NCBI RefSeq assembly: GCF_024355225.1
Contig: NZ_VCNH01000008.1
Span: forward strand, 248,001 to 312,000
Direction: 5' to 3'
Length of the DNA: 64,000 bases
Origin: Roseovarius sp. M141
GTDB taxonomy: Bacteria > Pseudomonadota > Alphaproteobacteria > Rhodobacterales > Rhodobacteraceae
Part shown: positions 1 through 9,133 of the stretch, piece after piece
Numbering within the stretch: position 1 is the stretch's first letter
Layout: the number at the start of each line of letters is the position of its first letter
Program-made: the position numbers and the translations under genes
Notes under the pieces: generated by a model
The model's database searches: none
Told to the model about the DNA's origin: nothing
The model's input: the letters and a program-made list of their open reading frames with translations, nothing else

Positions 1-130
1 TGATGATGACATGGCCGACGTCCTGCCCGTCCTGCCCCTTAAGCATCGCCATTGCGCCGGGCTGCGCGCTGGCGCTGCTGGCGATTACCCCGGCCATGGC
101 TGTTGCCATCATCAATCCTGAGCGGGTCAT
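1..130 (-). CDS. Secreted protein, N-terminal fragment; probable Cu/Zn superoxide dismutase
   Basis: The gene starts at 130 and runs off the left edge, so only 43 codons are visible. It opens with a clear Sec signal peptide: MTR, a hydrophobic stretch of small residues, and a likely cleavage after ASSASA. An AAAGGAGA ribosome-binding site lies just upstream. The first mature residues ([18 protein letters not shown]) resemble the first beta strands of periplasmic Cu/Zn superoxide dismutases, which typically read like ATxTLKxADGxDVGTV. The copper and zinc ligands lie outside the window, so the SodC assignment is inference. It is divergent from ttcA, with 97 bases between the starts. Confidence 0.55.
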   Translation of the reverse strand, partial: MTRSGLMMATAMAGVIASSASAQPGAMAMLKGQDGQDVGHVII

Positions 131-227
131 GGAGTCTCCTTTCATGATACATTCACGCCGACAACGCGCCACCGCAAGGCAACGTTCCCCCCTTGTTTGG
201 CCGCCATGTGTGGATTACAGCAAGCCC

Positions 228-1106
228 ATGCTGGATGATGCCGACGACATTCACCCGCTCTTTTACGGGGCGCCCCGCAGTACGGAATTCCGCAAGCTGC
301 GCAAACGCATCGTGCGCCTCGCGCGCGAGGCGGTGGACCAGTACGGCATGGTCGACCGCGAAGGTCCGCGCGCGCGTTGGCTGGTGTGCCTTTCGGGCGG
401 CAAGGACAGCTATACGCTGCTGGCCGTCCTGCACGAGCTGCAATGGCGCGGCATGTTGCCGGTCGATCTGCTGGCCTGCAATCTGGATCAGGGACAGCCG
501 GGATTTCCGGCGACGGTGCTGCCTGAATTTCTGGAAAAGATGCAGGTAAAGCACCGGATCGAGTATCAGGACACCTATTCCATCGTGGTTGACAAAATCC
601 CGGCAGGGCGCACGTTTTGCGCGCTTTGCTCGCGGCTCAGGCGCGGCAATCTGTACCGCGTGGCGCGCGAGGAAGGGTGCAGCGCAGTCGTGCTGGGCCA
701 TCACCGCGACGATATCCTCGAAACGTTCTTCATGAACCTCTTTCACGGCGGGCGCCTTGCCACGATGCCCCCCAAACTGGTCAACGAGGAGGGCGATCTG
801 TTCGTCTTCCGGCCCCTCGCCCATGTGGCCGAGGCCGATTGCGAGCGATTTGCGCGCGCGATGAACTATCCGATCATCCCCTGCGATCTGTGCGGCAGTC
901 AGGACGGGCTGCAACGCCAGCAGGTCAAACAGATCCTCGACGGATGGGAGGCGAACAGCCCCGGGCGCCGTCAAGTGATGTTCCGCGCATTGATGAACGC
1001 GCGGCCATCCCACCTTCTGGACCCTCAGCTATTTGATTTCGCCGGGCTTTCCTTGGGGTCTGTAAAAAGCGATGAAAATTTTGGGGATGTTCCACGTTTG
1101 CGTTAA
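228..1106 (+). CDS. ttcA: tRNA 2-thiocytidine biosynthesis protein TtcA
   Basis: An ATP-dependent PP-loop enzyme that thiolates cytidine 32 of tRNA using a 4Fe-4S cluster. The reading frame is open from base 3, but family length (about 290 residues) and the lack of similarity upstream favour the ATG at 228, giving 292 residues. The PP-loop SGGKDS lies at residues 56-61, GHHRDD at 157-162, a CALC pair at 131-134 and a second CDLC at 219-222. In characterised TtcA, two cysteines of the first pair plus a downstream cysteine bind the cluster, so the needed ligands are present. It stands alone, divergent from the probable sodC. Confidence 0.93.
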   Translation: MLDDADDIHPLFYGAPRSTEFRKLRKRIVRLAREAVDQYGMVDREGPRARWLVCLSGGKDSYTLLAVLHELQWRGMLPVDLLACNLDQGQPGFPATVLPEFLEKMQVKHRIEYQDTYSIVVDKIPAGRTFCALCSRLRRGNLYRVAREEGCSAVVLGHHRDDILETFFMNLFHGGRLATMPPKLVNEEGDLFVFRPLAHVAEADCERFARAMNYPIIPCDLCGSQDGLQRQQVKQILDGWEANSPGRRQVMFRALMNARPSHLLDPQLFDFAGLSLGSVKSDENFGDVPRLR

Positions 1107-1163
1107 GCGACTGTTGATAGGGCGTTCGTAGGGTGGCCGGGCAATCTGAGAAGGCGCTGCCCG

Positions 1164-2720
1164 ATGTCCCTGCCGTTCCGACCGTTACTGACTGCCCTGC
1201 GTGCCAGCCTGCGCGAGATGCAGACTGGCCCTGCGATCCTTGCGTTCCTGCCTGCGCTGGTGCTGTGCGGCTTCTGGCTCGGCGGCGAAGATATGCTGAT
1301 CATGATCGCGCTCGGCTTTCCCATATGCCTCGCCTTTTCAGGCGTATTTTGGCCCACATTATTCAGTCCCCGTCGGTCGCCCGCCTCGGAACCGGGCGAA
1401 GAAGGATTCGATCAGGCGATCAACGCGGCGGTCCGCAATGCGGTGGAAACGTCGCGCCGAACGGGCTGCATCTTGCTGGAACTGGACGAGTACGACGCCT
1501 TGCTGGGCAGGTTCGGCGACGGCACGTGCGATGCAATGATGACGCAACTGACAGACCGCCTGCGTTCGGCCCTGCGCAGCCGCGATGCGGTCTTTCGGGT
1601 AGAGCAGAATATCTTTGCCATCTGCGTGGCACCGGTGCGGCAACTGGACCTCGGCGACATGCTGCACATGGCCGGTCGCCTGCAATCCACGCTGGAGGAC
1701 CCCATCGCCATCGACGGCGCGACCGCCTATGTCACCGCCTCTGTCGGCCTTGCCATCGACACCGGGCTCAAAGATGCCAGCACGCAGGACCGGACCGGAC
1801 CGGCCCTGCTGAACGCGACCATCATTGCCCTGGCCGAGGCACGCCGCCACGGGCCATCGGCCACCCGCGCTTACAGTCGCGACATGACGCGACCATCGAC
1901 CACCTGCGATGCCGATCTGATACGCGAAGCCGCTGAGGCGCTGGAAAACGGCCAGATTCAGCCGTGGTATCAGCCGCAAATCTCGACGGATACAGGCCGC
2001 GTCAGCGGCTTCGAGGCGCTTGCGCGCTGGTCGCACCCGGTACGCGGCCTCATTTCCCCAGCCGAATTTCTGCCCGCCCTCCAGCAAGGAGGCAAAATGG
2101 AGCGATTGGGCGAGGTGATACTGTATAACGCGCTGGCGGCGCTGAAATCATGGGACGCGGCCGGGCTGGACGTGCCGCATGTCGGCGTCAACTTCGCCCC
2201 CGAAGAACTGCGCAATCCGGGCCTCGTCAAAAAAATCGAATGGGAATTGGACCGCTTCGGGCTGTCGGCTGACCGATTGGCCGTCGAAATACTGGAGACT
2301 GTCGTCGCATCATCGCCTGATGACACCGTTGTGCGCAACATTGCCGGGCTATCGCGGCTGGGTTGCCAGATCGATCTGGACGATTTTGGCACCGGGCATG
2401 CCTCGATCTCGTCCATCCGGCGGTTTGATGTACAGCGGCTGAAGATCGACCGGTCGTTCGTGATGAAGGTCGACCGCGACCCCGAACAACAGCGCATGGT
2501 CGCGGCGATCCTGACCATGGCCGAGCATCTGGGCCTTGCCACGCTGGCCGAAGGGGTCGAAACATCGGGCGAACATGCGGTGCTGGCGCGGCTGGGCTGC
2601 GGCCATGTCCAGGGCTATGGTATCGGGCGTCCGATGCCGCTGGACCAGACGGCGGACTGGATGCATGCCCACCTCGCCAAGCTGACGGCTGTGCCGCCAA
2701 TTCGCCGCCGGATCAGTTGA
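1164..2720 (+). CDS. Membrane-anchored EAL-domain c-di-GMP phosphodiesterase with degenerate GGDEF domain
   Basis: 518 residues. Two membrane segments lie near residues 22-40 and 44-64, then a GGDEF-like domain (about 85-235) and an EAL domain (about 255-500). In the GGDEF domain the signature position reads RVEQNIF (145-151), so the active-site GGDEF motif is lost and cyclase activity is unlikely. The EAL domain keeps the expected metal and catalytic positions: FEALARW (283-289), N343, E375, DDFGTG (406-411), K427 and E463 in AEGVET. The likely activity is hydrolysis of cyclic di-GMP to pGpG at the inner membrane, possibly tuned by the dead cyclase domain. No partner gene or c-di-GMP effector is adjacent. 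Confidence 0.88.
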   Translation: MSLPFRPLLTALRASLREMQTGPAILAFLPALVLCGFWLGGEDMLIMIALGFPICLAFSGVFWPTLFSPRRSPASEPGEEGFDQAINAAVRNAVETSRRTGCILLELDEYDALLGRFGDGTCDAMMTQLTDRLRSALRSRDAVFRVEQNIFAICVAPVRQLDLGDMLHMAGRLQSTLEDPIAIDGATAYVTASVGLAIDTGLKDASTQDRTGPALLNATIIALAEARRHGPSATRAYSRDMTRPSTTCDADLIREAAEALENGQIQPWYQPQISTDTGRVSGFEALARWSHPVRGLISPAEFLPALQQGGKMERLGEVILYNALAALKSWDAAGLDVPHVGVNFAPEELRNPGLVKKIEWELDRFGLSADRLAVEILETVVASSPDDTVVRNIAGLSRLGCQIDLDDFGTGHASISSIRRFDVQRLKIDRSFVMKVDRDPEQQRMVAAILTMAEHLGLATLAEGVETSGEHAVLARLGCGHVQGYGIGRPMPLDQTADWMHAHLAKLTAVPPIRRRIS

Positions 2721-2834
2721 AGAACGCGATGAACCCTGTGCCGGATGGACGCTTTGCCCGGAATCTCCTTGACCTTTGGGGCCGCACTCTGTTGAACCAC
2801 CCGTGACTTCCCAACAGATGAGTGGCCTCCAGGA

Positions 2835-4676
2835 ATGGACGATCAGAACAAGAACCTAATTCTCGCCACCGCGCTGAGCTTCGTCGTGATCATGCTGTGG
2901 TTCGTGCTGTTCCCAGCCCCGGACGCCCCCCCGGAGGATGTCAGTGCGCCTGCCGCAACCAGCCAGCCAGCAGATGGCCCCGCGGTTGAGCCGGGTATCG
3001 CTGCCGCACCCGGCGTGGCTGATGGCACCCCCGGCGCAGCGCCCGACGCCGACAACACCGACCTACAGGTCGCGGATGCACCGCGCGTCGAAATCGACAC
3101 GCCCAGCCTGAAAGGCAGCATTTCGCTGCAGGGCGGCCGCATTGATCAGTTGTCGCTGAAAAATTATCGCGAGACGATCAAGCCCGACTCGAAAATTGTC
3201 GATCTTCTGTCGCCCGTCGGGAGCGATGCGCCCTATTACGCCCTGTTTGGTTGGGCGCCGGGCACTGGACTGGACCGCGACCTCGTACCGGGCGCGAACA
3301 CGTCCTGGCAGGTCGAGGATGGCGCGATTCTGACGCCCGAAACGCCTGTGACGCTGACCTGGGACAACGGCGCAGGCCTGCAATTCACCCGCACCATCTC
3401 GGTCGACGACAAATACATGTTCGACATCCAGCAATCGGCCCGCAACACCGGAACCGACACGGTGTCGCTGGCGCCATACGGCATTCTGGCGCGCCACGGA
3501 TTGCCCAAGGATCTGAAGAGTTTCTTCATCCTGCACGAGGGCGGCATCCGTATGGCCGACGGCGAGTTGACGGAAACCGATTACGACGATTTCGACCCGG
3601 CCAACAATGTCCGCACCATCGCGGTCGAGCAGAACGGCTGGACCGGCATAACCGATCAATACTGGATGACGACGCTGATTCCGCGCGACACGGGCGGCTT
3701 CAACGTCACCACGCTGCATGATTCAGCGCGCGATATCTACCAGACCACCACACGTATGCCGACCCAGACCCTCGCCCCCGGCGAAAGCGCCAGCACCCGG
3801 TTGGAGGTGTTCGCCGGTGCCAAGGAATGGAAGACGATCCGCGAGTATCAGAACGATGACGGCGTCGACAGATTCGTCGATTCCATCGATTGGGGCTGGT
3901 TCTTTTTCCTGACCAAGCCGATCTTTGCCGTCCTCCACTACCTGAACAACATGATCGGCAACATGGGCTGGGCCATCATCGGCCTGACGCTGATGATCAA
4001 GGCGCTTTTGCTGCCGCTGGCCTACAAATCATACGTGTCCATGGCGCGCATGAAAGAGCTGCAGCCGAAGATGGAAAAGCTCAAGGAAGAGGCCGGCGAC
4101 GACAAGCAGAAAATGCAAAAGTCGATGATGGAGCTTTACAAGAAGGAAAAGGTGAACCCCGCATCGGGCTGCCTGCCCATCCTGCTTCAGATCCCGATCT
4201 TCTTCTCGCTCTACAAGGTGATCTTCGTCACGCTGGAGCTGCGCCATGCGCCGTGGCTGGGCTGGATCCAAGACCTCAGCGCGCCGGACCCATCGTCGAT
4301 CCTGAACCTGTTCGGCCTGCTGCCCTACGCGGCCCCCGGCGCCGATTCGCCGCTGGCCATCGTTTCGCTGGGTGTGCTGCCGATCCTTCTGGGTATCTCG
4401 ATGTGGCTGCAGCAAAAGCTGAACCCGACACCGAACGACGCCACGCAAAAGATGATCTTTGCCTGGATGCCATGGGTGTTCATGTTCATGCTGGGCCAGT
4501 TTGCCAGCGGCCTCGTGCTGTACTGGATCGCGAACAACACGATCACCTTTACGCAACAATATGCGATCATGCGCAGCCAAGGCTACAAGCCTGACGTGTT
4601 CGGCAACATCCTCGATGGGTTCAAGCGCAAGCCGAAGACCGAGGCGCCGGGTAAGACGACCAAGGGCGATAAATGA
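2835..4676 (+). CDS. yidC: Membrane protein insertase YidC
   Basis: Inserts and folds inner-membrane proteins, alone or with SecYEG; F0 subunit c is a classical client in other bacteria. The 613-residue product has an N-terminal membrane segment (about 6-25), a proline/alanine-rich linker, a large periplasmic beta domain (about 80-345) and the conserved C-terminal five-helix insertase core beginning with the FFLTKPIF stretch. The cytoplasmic hairpin with charged residues (KMEKLKEEAGDDKQK) and a lysine-rich tail are present. The usual neighbours rpmH, rnpA and yidD are not in the window. The downstream MOSC gene starts inside its last codons. Confidence 0.97.
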   Translation: MDDQNKNLILATALSFVVIMLWFVLFPAPDAPPEDVSAPAATSQPADGPAVEPGIAAAPGVADGTPGAAPDADNTDLQVADAPRVEIDTPSLKGSISLQGGRIDQLSLKNYRETIKPDSKIVDLLSPVGSDAPYYALFGWAPGTGLDRDLVPGANTSWQVEDGAILTPETPVTLTWDNGAGLQFTRTISVDDKYMFDIQQSARNTGTDTVSLAPYGILARHGLPKDLKSFFILHEGGIRMADGELTETDYDDFDPANNVRTIAVEQNGWTGITDQYWMTTLIPRDTGGFNVTTLHDSARDIYQTTTRMPTQTLAPGESASTRLEVFAGAKEWKTIREYQNDDGVDRFVDSIDWGWFFFLTKPIFAVLHYLNNMIGNMGWAIIGLTLMIKALLLPLAYKSYVSMARMKELQPKMEKLKEEAGDDKQKMQKSMMELYKKEKVNPASGCLPILLQIPIFFSLYKVIFVTLELRHAPWLGWIQDLSAPDPSSILNLFGLLPYAAPGADSPLAIVSLGVLPILLGISMWLQQKLNPTPNDATQKMIFAWMPWVFMFMLGQFASGLVLYWIANNTITFTQQYAIMRSQGYKPDVFGNILDGFKRKPKTEAPGKTTKGDK

Positions 4677-5419
4677 CGGCGCGCGTGGGCGCGATCTGGC
4701 GGCACCCGATCAAGGCCCATGGTCGCGAGGCGCTGGGCCGCGTGATCCTGACCGAAGGGGAAACGATCCCGTGGGATCGCCGCTGGGCCGTCGCCCATGA
4801 ACAGGCCCGCGTCAGCGATACGGGCTGGGCGCCATGCCAGAACTTCACCCGCGCAGCAAAGGCGCCGCAACTCATGGCGATCAGCGCGGTGTCGGATGAA
4901 GCAGCCGGCACCGTCACGCTGCGCCACCCCGACCGCCCCGATCTGACGTTCGATCCGGACGGCGACGCGCAGGCGTTTCTGGATTGGGTCCGCCCTTTGA
5001 TGCCCGAAGACCGGGCAGCACCGGCGCGCCTCGTACAGGCAACGGACCGCGGCATCACCGACAGCGATTTTGCCTCCGTCAGCATCGTCAACAGCGCCTC
5101 AAGCCGTGATCTTTCGGAGAAGATCGGGCAGGATCTGGATCTGACGCGCTGGCGCGCCAATATTGTTCTGGACGGTCTGGCCCCCTGGACCGAGCGGGAG
5201 TGGATCGGCAAAACGTTGCATATCGGCGGTACCAAACTGGAGGTGCGCGAGCATATCGTGCGCTGCCTTGCCACCGCCGCGAACCCGCAGACGGGCGAAC
5301 GGGACGCCGATACGCTGGGCGCGTTGAAGACATATCGGGGCACTCAGGAATTCGGCGTTTACGCCGTTGTAATGCAGGGCGGCGAGATCGCCGTTCAAGA
5401 CACCGCAGAGGTTCTGTGA
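4673..5419 (+). CDS. MOSC domain-containing protein
   Basis: 248 residues with an N-terminal MOSC beta-barrel segment (VGAIWRHPIKAHG near residue 4) followed by a MOSC core. MOSC domains are the C-terminal part of molybdenum cofactor sulfurases and also occur in stand-alone proteins such as YiiM and YcbX, which act in molybdopterin-dependent detoxification. The sulfur-carrying cysteine expected in many MOSC proteins may be the one in REHIVRCLATAANP near residues 196-209, the usual position in YcbX-like proteins. The start codon overlaps the yidC stop by four bases and its own stop overlaps the engB start, so it is probably co-translated. The substrate cannot be read from the sequence. Confidence 0.85.
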   Translation: MTARVGAIWRHPIKAHGREALGRVILTEGETIPWDRRWAVAHEQARVSDTGWAPCQNFTRAAKAPQLMAISAVSDEAAGTVTLRHPDRPDLTFDPDGDAQAFLDWVRPLMPEDRAAPARLVQATDRGITDSDFASVSIVNSASSRDLSEKIGQDLDLTRWRANIVLDGLAPWTEREWIGKTLHIGGTKLEVREHIVRCLATAANPQTGERDADTLGALKTYRGTQEFGVYAVVMQGGEIAVQDTAEVL

Positions 5420-6072
5420 TGGAAACGCTTCCCTTCCCCATTGCGGATGAGCCCGAGCAGGATGCCGCCGAGCGGGGCCGCATCCTGTTCGCGGGCGAAA
5501 CGGATTTCCTGAAGGGCGTCGTCGCCATGTCGGGCCTGCCCGAGGCGGACCGGATCGAGGTCTGCTTTGCCGGCCGTTCGAACGTGGGAAAATCGACGCT
5601 GATCAACGCGTTGACGGGCCGCAAGGCACTGGCGCGGGCATCGAACACACCGGGCCGCACGCAGGAGGTGAACTTTTTCACCTTGGCCGATAGTCATTAC
5701 CTCGTCGATCTGCCCGGCTATGGTTATGCCAACGCGCCGCTACCGGTCGTCGAAAAATGGCAGGCGCTGCTGAAACGCTACCTGTCAGGGCGCCAGAACC
5801 TGCGCCGCGCGTTCGTGTTGATCGATACGCGTCACGGCGTCAAAGCCGTGGATCACGAAATCATGTCACTGCTCGACAGCGCAGCAGTCACGTTTCAGGT
5901 GGTGCTGACCAAGGCGGACAAGCTGCGCGGCACGGCACTGGACGATATCCTGACACAGGTGCGCGGGCAGCTTGCGCGCCATCCAGCCGCCTTCCCCGAG
6001 ATGATCCTGACCTCCAGCGAAAAGGGCGAGGGCATCGCCACGCTGCGCGCCACCATTGCTGATCTGGTCTGA
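5419..6072 (+). CDS. engB: Ribosome biogenesis GTP-binding protein EngB/YihA/YsxC
   Basis: A small GTPase of the TRAFAC class needed for late assembly of the 50S ribosomal subunit. The ATG at 5419 overlaps the MOSC stop and gives 217 residues, normal for the family. Motifs in order: G1 GRSNVGKST (52-60), G2 TPGRT (78-82), G3 DLPG (97-100), G4 TKAD (164-167) and a G5-like TSSEKGEG near the C terminus. An in-frame extension upstream lacks similarity and is rejected as a start. It sits between yidC and argB, an arrangement I recall from other Rhodobacteraceae. Confidence 0.95.
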   Translation: METLPFPIADEPEQDAAERGRILFAGETDFLKGVVAMSGLPEADRIEVCFAGRSNVGKSTLINALTGRKALARASNTPGRTQEVNFFTLADSHYLVDLPGYGYANAPLPVVEKWQALLKRYLSGRQNLRRAFVLIDTRHGVKAVDHEIMSLLDSAAVTFQVVLTKADKLRGTALDDILTQVRGQLARHPAAFPEMILTSSEKGEGIATLRATIADLV

Positions 6073-6113
6073 GCCTTGCGCACCGCGCCGCGAGTGGGGA
6101 TAACGGACCGAGG

Positions 6114-6986
6114 ATGGATCAAACGATGAAGCAACGTGACATGAACCGTGACTGGATTTCGACCGCCCGCACCCTGAGCGAGGCCCTGCCCTATCTGCAA
6201 CGCTACGACGAGGCGATCGTCGTCATCAAGTTCGGCGGCCACGCGATGGGTGACGACGCAGCGATGGAGACATTCGCGCGCGACGTCGTGCTGATGCGGC
6301 AGGTCGGCGTGAATCCGGTGATCGTGCATGGCGGCGGCCCCATGATCAACGAAATGCTGGAGAAACTGGCGATCCAATCCGACTTCGTGAACGGCAAACG
6401 GGTGACAGATGAGGCCACGATGGAAGTGGTGGAAATGGTCCTGTCGGGCCGCGTGAACAAGCGGATCGTGCAGGCGATCAATGCGCAGGGCGGGCGCGCC
6501 GTGGGTCTGTCGGGCAAGGACGCGCATCTGGTGACATGCGATCCGGCCGATCCCGCGTTGGGGCTGGTCGGCGTGCCCAGCAAGATCGATCCGGGCATTC
6601 TGCAAACGCTGTTCCGCGACGATGCGATCCCGGTGATCGCCCCCCTTGGCGCAGGCCGAAATGGCGAGACCTACAATATCAACGGCGACACGATGGCGGG
6701 CGCCATTGCGGCTGCGCTGAAGGCTGACCGCCTGCTGTTGCTGACCGATGTCGACGGGGTGCGCGATGCCGATGGCAATGTGATCACCGACCTCAAGGCG
6801 GATCAGGTGCGCGCGATGACCGCCGATGGCACGATTTCGGGCGGCATGATCCCCAAGACAGAGACGGCCCTGCATGCAATAGAGGGCGGCGTGCGGGCGG
6901 TCGTTATTTTGGATGGCCGCGTGCCCAACGCGCCGCTGCTGGAGCTGTTCACGGACCATGGCGCAGGCTCGATGATCCGCGCATGA
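6114..6986 (+). CDS. argB: Acetylglutamate kinase ArgB
   Basis: Phosphorylates N-acetylglutamate, the second step of arginine biosynthesis, in the cytoplasm. The protein has 290 residues. The N-terminal KFGGHAM (39-45) is the glycine-rich nucleotide and phosphate loop, VHGGGP follows, and the C-terminal [10 protein letters not shown] with a late Asp/Gly-rich segment fits the amino-acid kinase fold. The first ATG (6114) and ATGs four and nine codons later are all possible starts; none has a much better ribosome-binding site. The ferredoxin-type gene downstream starts inside the last codons of argB. Confidence 0.95.
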   Translation: MDQTMKQRDMNRDWISTARTLSEALPYLQRYDEAIVVIKFGGHAMGDDAAMETFARDVVLMRQVGVNPVIVHGGGPMINEMLEKLAIQSDFVNGKRVTDEATMEVVEMVLSGRVNKRIVQAINAQGGRAVGLSGKDAHLVTCDPADPALGLVGVPSKIDPGILQTLFRDDAIPVIAPLGAGRNGETYNINGDTMAGAIAAALKADRLLLLTDVDGVRDADGNVITDLKADQVRAMTADGTISGGMIPKTETALHAIEGGVRAVVILDGRVPNAPLLELFTDHGAGSMIRA

Positions 6987-7618
6987 ACGCGCCGGATTAC
7001 GATGACATCGTCCGGGCCGCCGCCGGGCATTGCCTCGATGTCATGGGCGGCGTGCATGAGGATGACGGCACAGTAATTCTGCTGGGGCCCTCACCCGGTT
7101 TCTGGCCGATGATGATCGCCACCCCGGAAATGCAGGACGGCGCCCCCGACCCTATCGATCGCTGGTCGCGGCGGGTGATCGGCGATCTTGCATTGGCACT
7201 GGGGGCCGAGGCGCTATTTCCATTTGGCGGGCCGCCGTATTTGCCGTTCTTGCGCTGGGCGGTGGAGTCGGGCCGCGCATGGCAAAGCCCGGCGGGGATG
7301 CTGGTGCATGACGTTGCCGGAATGATGGTATCCTATCGCGGCGCGCTGCGATTTTCGCAGAAAATCGTGCTGCCTGCGACGGGACGGTCGCCCTGCGAGA
7401 CTTGCGCGGATCAGCCCTGCATGACCGCGTGCCCGGTGGATGCGCTAAGTGCCGCACGGGGCTATGACGTTGCGGCCTGCCATGGATTTCTGAATACCCA
7501 GGCAGGCAGGGATTGCCTGTCTGAGGGCTGCAAGGCCCGGCGTGTCTGCCCGGTGTCGCAGACGTTTGGGCGCGATCCCGAACAGTCGGCGTTTCACATG
7601 ACGTATTTCCACCGCTGA
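6983..7618 (+). CDS. Ferredoxin-like 4Fe-4S protein
   Basis: 211 residues. The C-terminal third carries two cysteine groups: C138, C141, C146 and C150 form a CxxCxxxxCxxxCP pattern, followed by C166, C178, C183 and C189. This could bind two 4Fe-4S clusters and resembles the ferredoxin part of epoxyqueuosine reductase (QueG), but the cobalamin-binding QueG portion is missing. The first 120 residues have no motif I recognise. The gene overlaps argB by four bases. It is probably an electron carrier or reductase of unknown partner. The next sequence downstream is decayed transporter DNA. Confidence 0.75.
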   Translation: MNAPDYDDIVRAAAGHCLDVMGGVHEDDGTVILLGPSPGFWPMMIATPEMQDGAPDPIDRWSRRVIGDLALALGAEALFPFGGPPYLPFLRWAVESGRAWQSPAGMLVHDVAGMMVSYRGALRFSQKIVLPATGRSPCETCADQPCMTACPVDALSAARGYDVAACHGFLNTQAGRDCLSEGCKARRVCPVSQTFGRDPEQSAFHMTYFHR

Positions 7619-7661
7619 GCCGGGCGTAGCGCCGCGCCCGGTGGCCATTCGCGTCAGCGCC

Positions 7662-7770
7662 CTAAAACTGCCTCAGAAACGGCTGCGTGCGTTCGGATCT
7701 GGGGTTGTTGAAAAACGCCTCCGGCTCGGTTCTGTTCTACGATCTGGCCCTGATCCACGAAGATGATCAG
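7662..7770 (-). pseudogene. 3' remnant of amino-acid ABC transporter ATPase (aapP/bztD)
   Basis: Only the last 35 or so codons of a polar amino-acid ABC ATPase remain. Reading leftward, one frame gives FVDQGQIVEQN, then one extra base shifts the frame to EPEAFFNNPRSERTQPFLRQF and a stop at 7664-7662. Both pieces are typical of the C terminus of AapP/BztD/GlnQ proteins, where they are normally contiguous. The frameshift lies at the run reading CAGAACCGAGCCG on the minus strand. The Walker A, signature and Walker B parts are absent. The fragment ends at the boundary with the IS30 remnant, so deletion rather than simple drift removed the rest. Confidence 0.85.
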
Positions 7771-7862
7771 TGATCGCCCCAACAACGCACCCCCGCAAAT
7801 ACCTCGGCTGGAAGAGACCCGCCGAGGTATTCCGCAAAAGGGTGTCGGAGGAAGTAGAATAA
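7771..7862 (+). mobile_element. IS30-family transposase, C-terminal remnant
   Basis: On the plus strand a frame from about 7779 reads THPRKYLGWKRPAEVF (7785-7832) and continues to a TAA at 7860-7862. The pattern NxxPRKxLGWKTPAEVF is the usual C-terminal signature of IS30-family transposases (DDE type), just after the catalytic glutamate region. Everything upstream of it is gone and replaced by the aapP remnant. The transposon end should lie between 7862 and the aapJ stop at 7935; a 12-bp palindrome (GAATCGCGATTC) near 7887 lies there, but I cannot identify the terminal repeat with confidence. Confidence 0.75.
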
Positions 7863-7934
7863 GCCCCTACCCTGACGTCAACAAGAATCGCGATTCAAGT
7901 ATCCTGTACAGCTCTGCCCTTGGGGCAGATATAT

Positions 7935-8954
7935 TTAGCGGAAGGGGGGCGCATACAGCAGGCCACCATCCGTCCATTGTGCGTTCAAACCGCGCGCCAG
8001 ACCGATGGGTGAGGCTTCGCCGATGTTCTTCTCAAAGATCTCGCCATAGTTGCCGCCGGCAATGATCGCATTCTTGGCCCAGTCCGCGGTAAGGCCCAGC
8101 TGCTCGCCCAGATTGCCCTCGGTGCCGAGGATCCGGTTGATTTCAGGTACGTCGCCGACCTGCGCCGACAGCTCGACAATATTGGCACTGGTGATGCCCA
8201 GTTCCTCGGCGGCGATCAGCGCGTTCAGCGTCCAGCGGACGACATCGGCCCACTCGCTGTCGCCCTGGCGAACCAGCGGCGCAAGCGGCTCTTTCGAGAT
8301 GATTTCTGGTAGCAGGATATGCTCGCCCGGCACTTCGAATGTGGCCCGGATCGAGGCCAGACCAGACATGTCGGCGGTATAGGCATCGCAGGCGCCGACC
8401 AGATACTCCTTCTGGCCCTCTACGTTGCTCTCGACCGCCAAGCGTTTGAAACCCATATTGTTCTTGCGGAAATAATCGGCCAGATTCAGGTCGGACGTAC
8501 TGCCGTTCAGAACGCAGATCGTCGCGCCATTCAGATCCTTGGCAGACGTAACGGGCATTTCCTTTGGGACCAGGAACCCCTGACCATCGTAATAATTGAC
8601 GCCGACGAACTCAAACCTCTCGTCAACATCGCGGCTGAACGTCCATGTCGTGTTCCGCGCCAAAAGATCAACTTCCGTCGTGGACAATGCGTCAAAGCGC
8701 GTCTTGCCGGTCGTCGGGACAAATTTGACAGCGTTGCGATCGCCCAGCACCGCAGCGGCAACCGCCCGGCAGATTGCCACGTCAAAGCCCTGCCATTCAT
8801 CGTTCGCATCCTGCGCGGCAAAGCCCACAAGCCTTGTCGTGACGCCACAATTCAGCGTACCACGCGCCTTCACATCATCCAGCGTCCCAGCGCCAGAGGC
8901 CCCGGCGGAAAGGCAAACCAATGCCAGCGCGCCGAGAATTGCAGATTTGTTCAT
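7935..8954 (-). CDS. aapJ: General L-amino acid / glutamate-aspartate ABC transporter periplasmic binding protein (AapJ/BztA)
   Basis: Captures amino acids in the periplasm for an AapQMP-type importer. The ATG at 8954 follows AGGAAG and starts a good Sec signal peptide (MNKSAILGALALVCLSAGASGA); the open frame upstream to 9056 is not needed. The mature part begins with TLDDVKARGTLNCGV, and the length (339 residues) equals the usual AapJ/BztA length. The protein appears intact to its C terminus. In relatives the two permease genes and the ATPase follow directly; here only an IS30 fragment and the tail of the ATPase follow. It must use another transporter's membrane parts, act alone as a scavenging protein, or be on the way to loss. 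Confidence 0.92.
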   Translation of the reverse strand: MNKSAILGALALVCLSAGASGAGTLDDVKARGTLNCGVTTRLVGFAAQDANDEWQGFDVAICRAVAAAVLGDRNAVKFVPTTGKTRFDALSTTEVDLLARNTTWTFSRDVDERFEFVGVNYYDGQGFLVPKEMPVTSAKDLNGATICVLNGSTSDLNLADYFRKNNMGFKRLAVESNVEGQKEYLVGACDAYTADMSGLASIRATFEVPGEHILLPEIISKEPLAPLVRQGDSEWADVVRWTLNALIAAEELGITSANIVELSAQVGDVPEINRILGTEGNLGEQLGLTADWAKNAIIAGGNYGEIFEKNIGEASPIGLARGLNAQWTDGGLLYAPPFR

Positions 8955-9133
8955 CGTTACTCTTCCTGATTTTTCACACTTCATAATCGAGTGGATTTTT
9001 TTTGGCGTGCACAGACCAAGGAAAAACAGCAAGAACAGGCCCACACAGTGCGGCACAGTCTGGCGGAGTTTACTCTTCTAGGTCAAGTATCGCATGATCA
9101 AAAGTAGTTGCCTATTCACCCCTTGACCCCAAG

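Noticed and set aside
7798..7831. 10-bp perfect inverted repeat (AATACCTCGG / CCGAGGTATT) between aapP remnant and aapJ
   Set aside because: It falls inside the codons of the IS30 transposase tail (KYLGWKRPAEVF), lacks a T-run, and is better explained as coding sequence than as a terminator.
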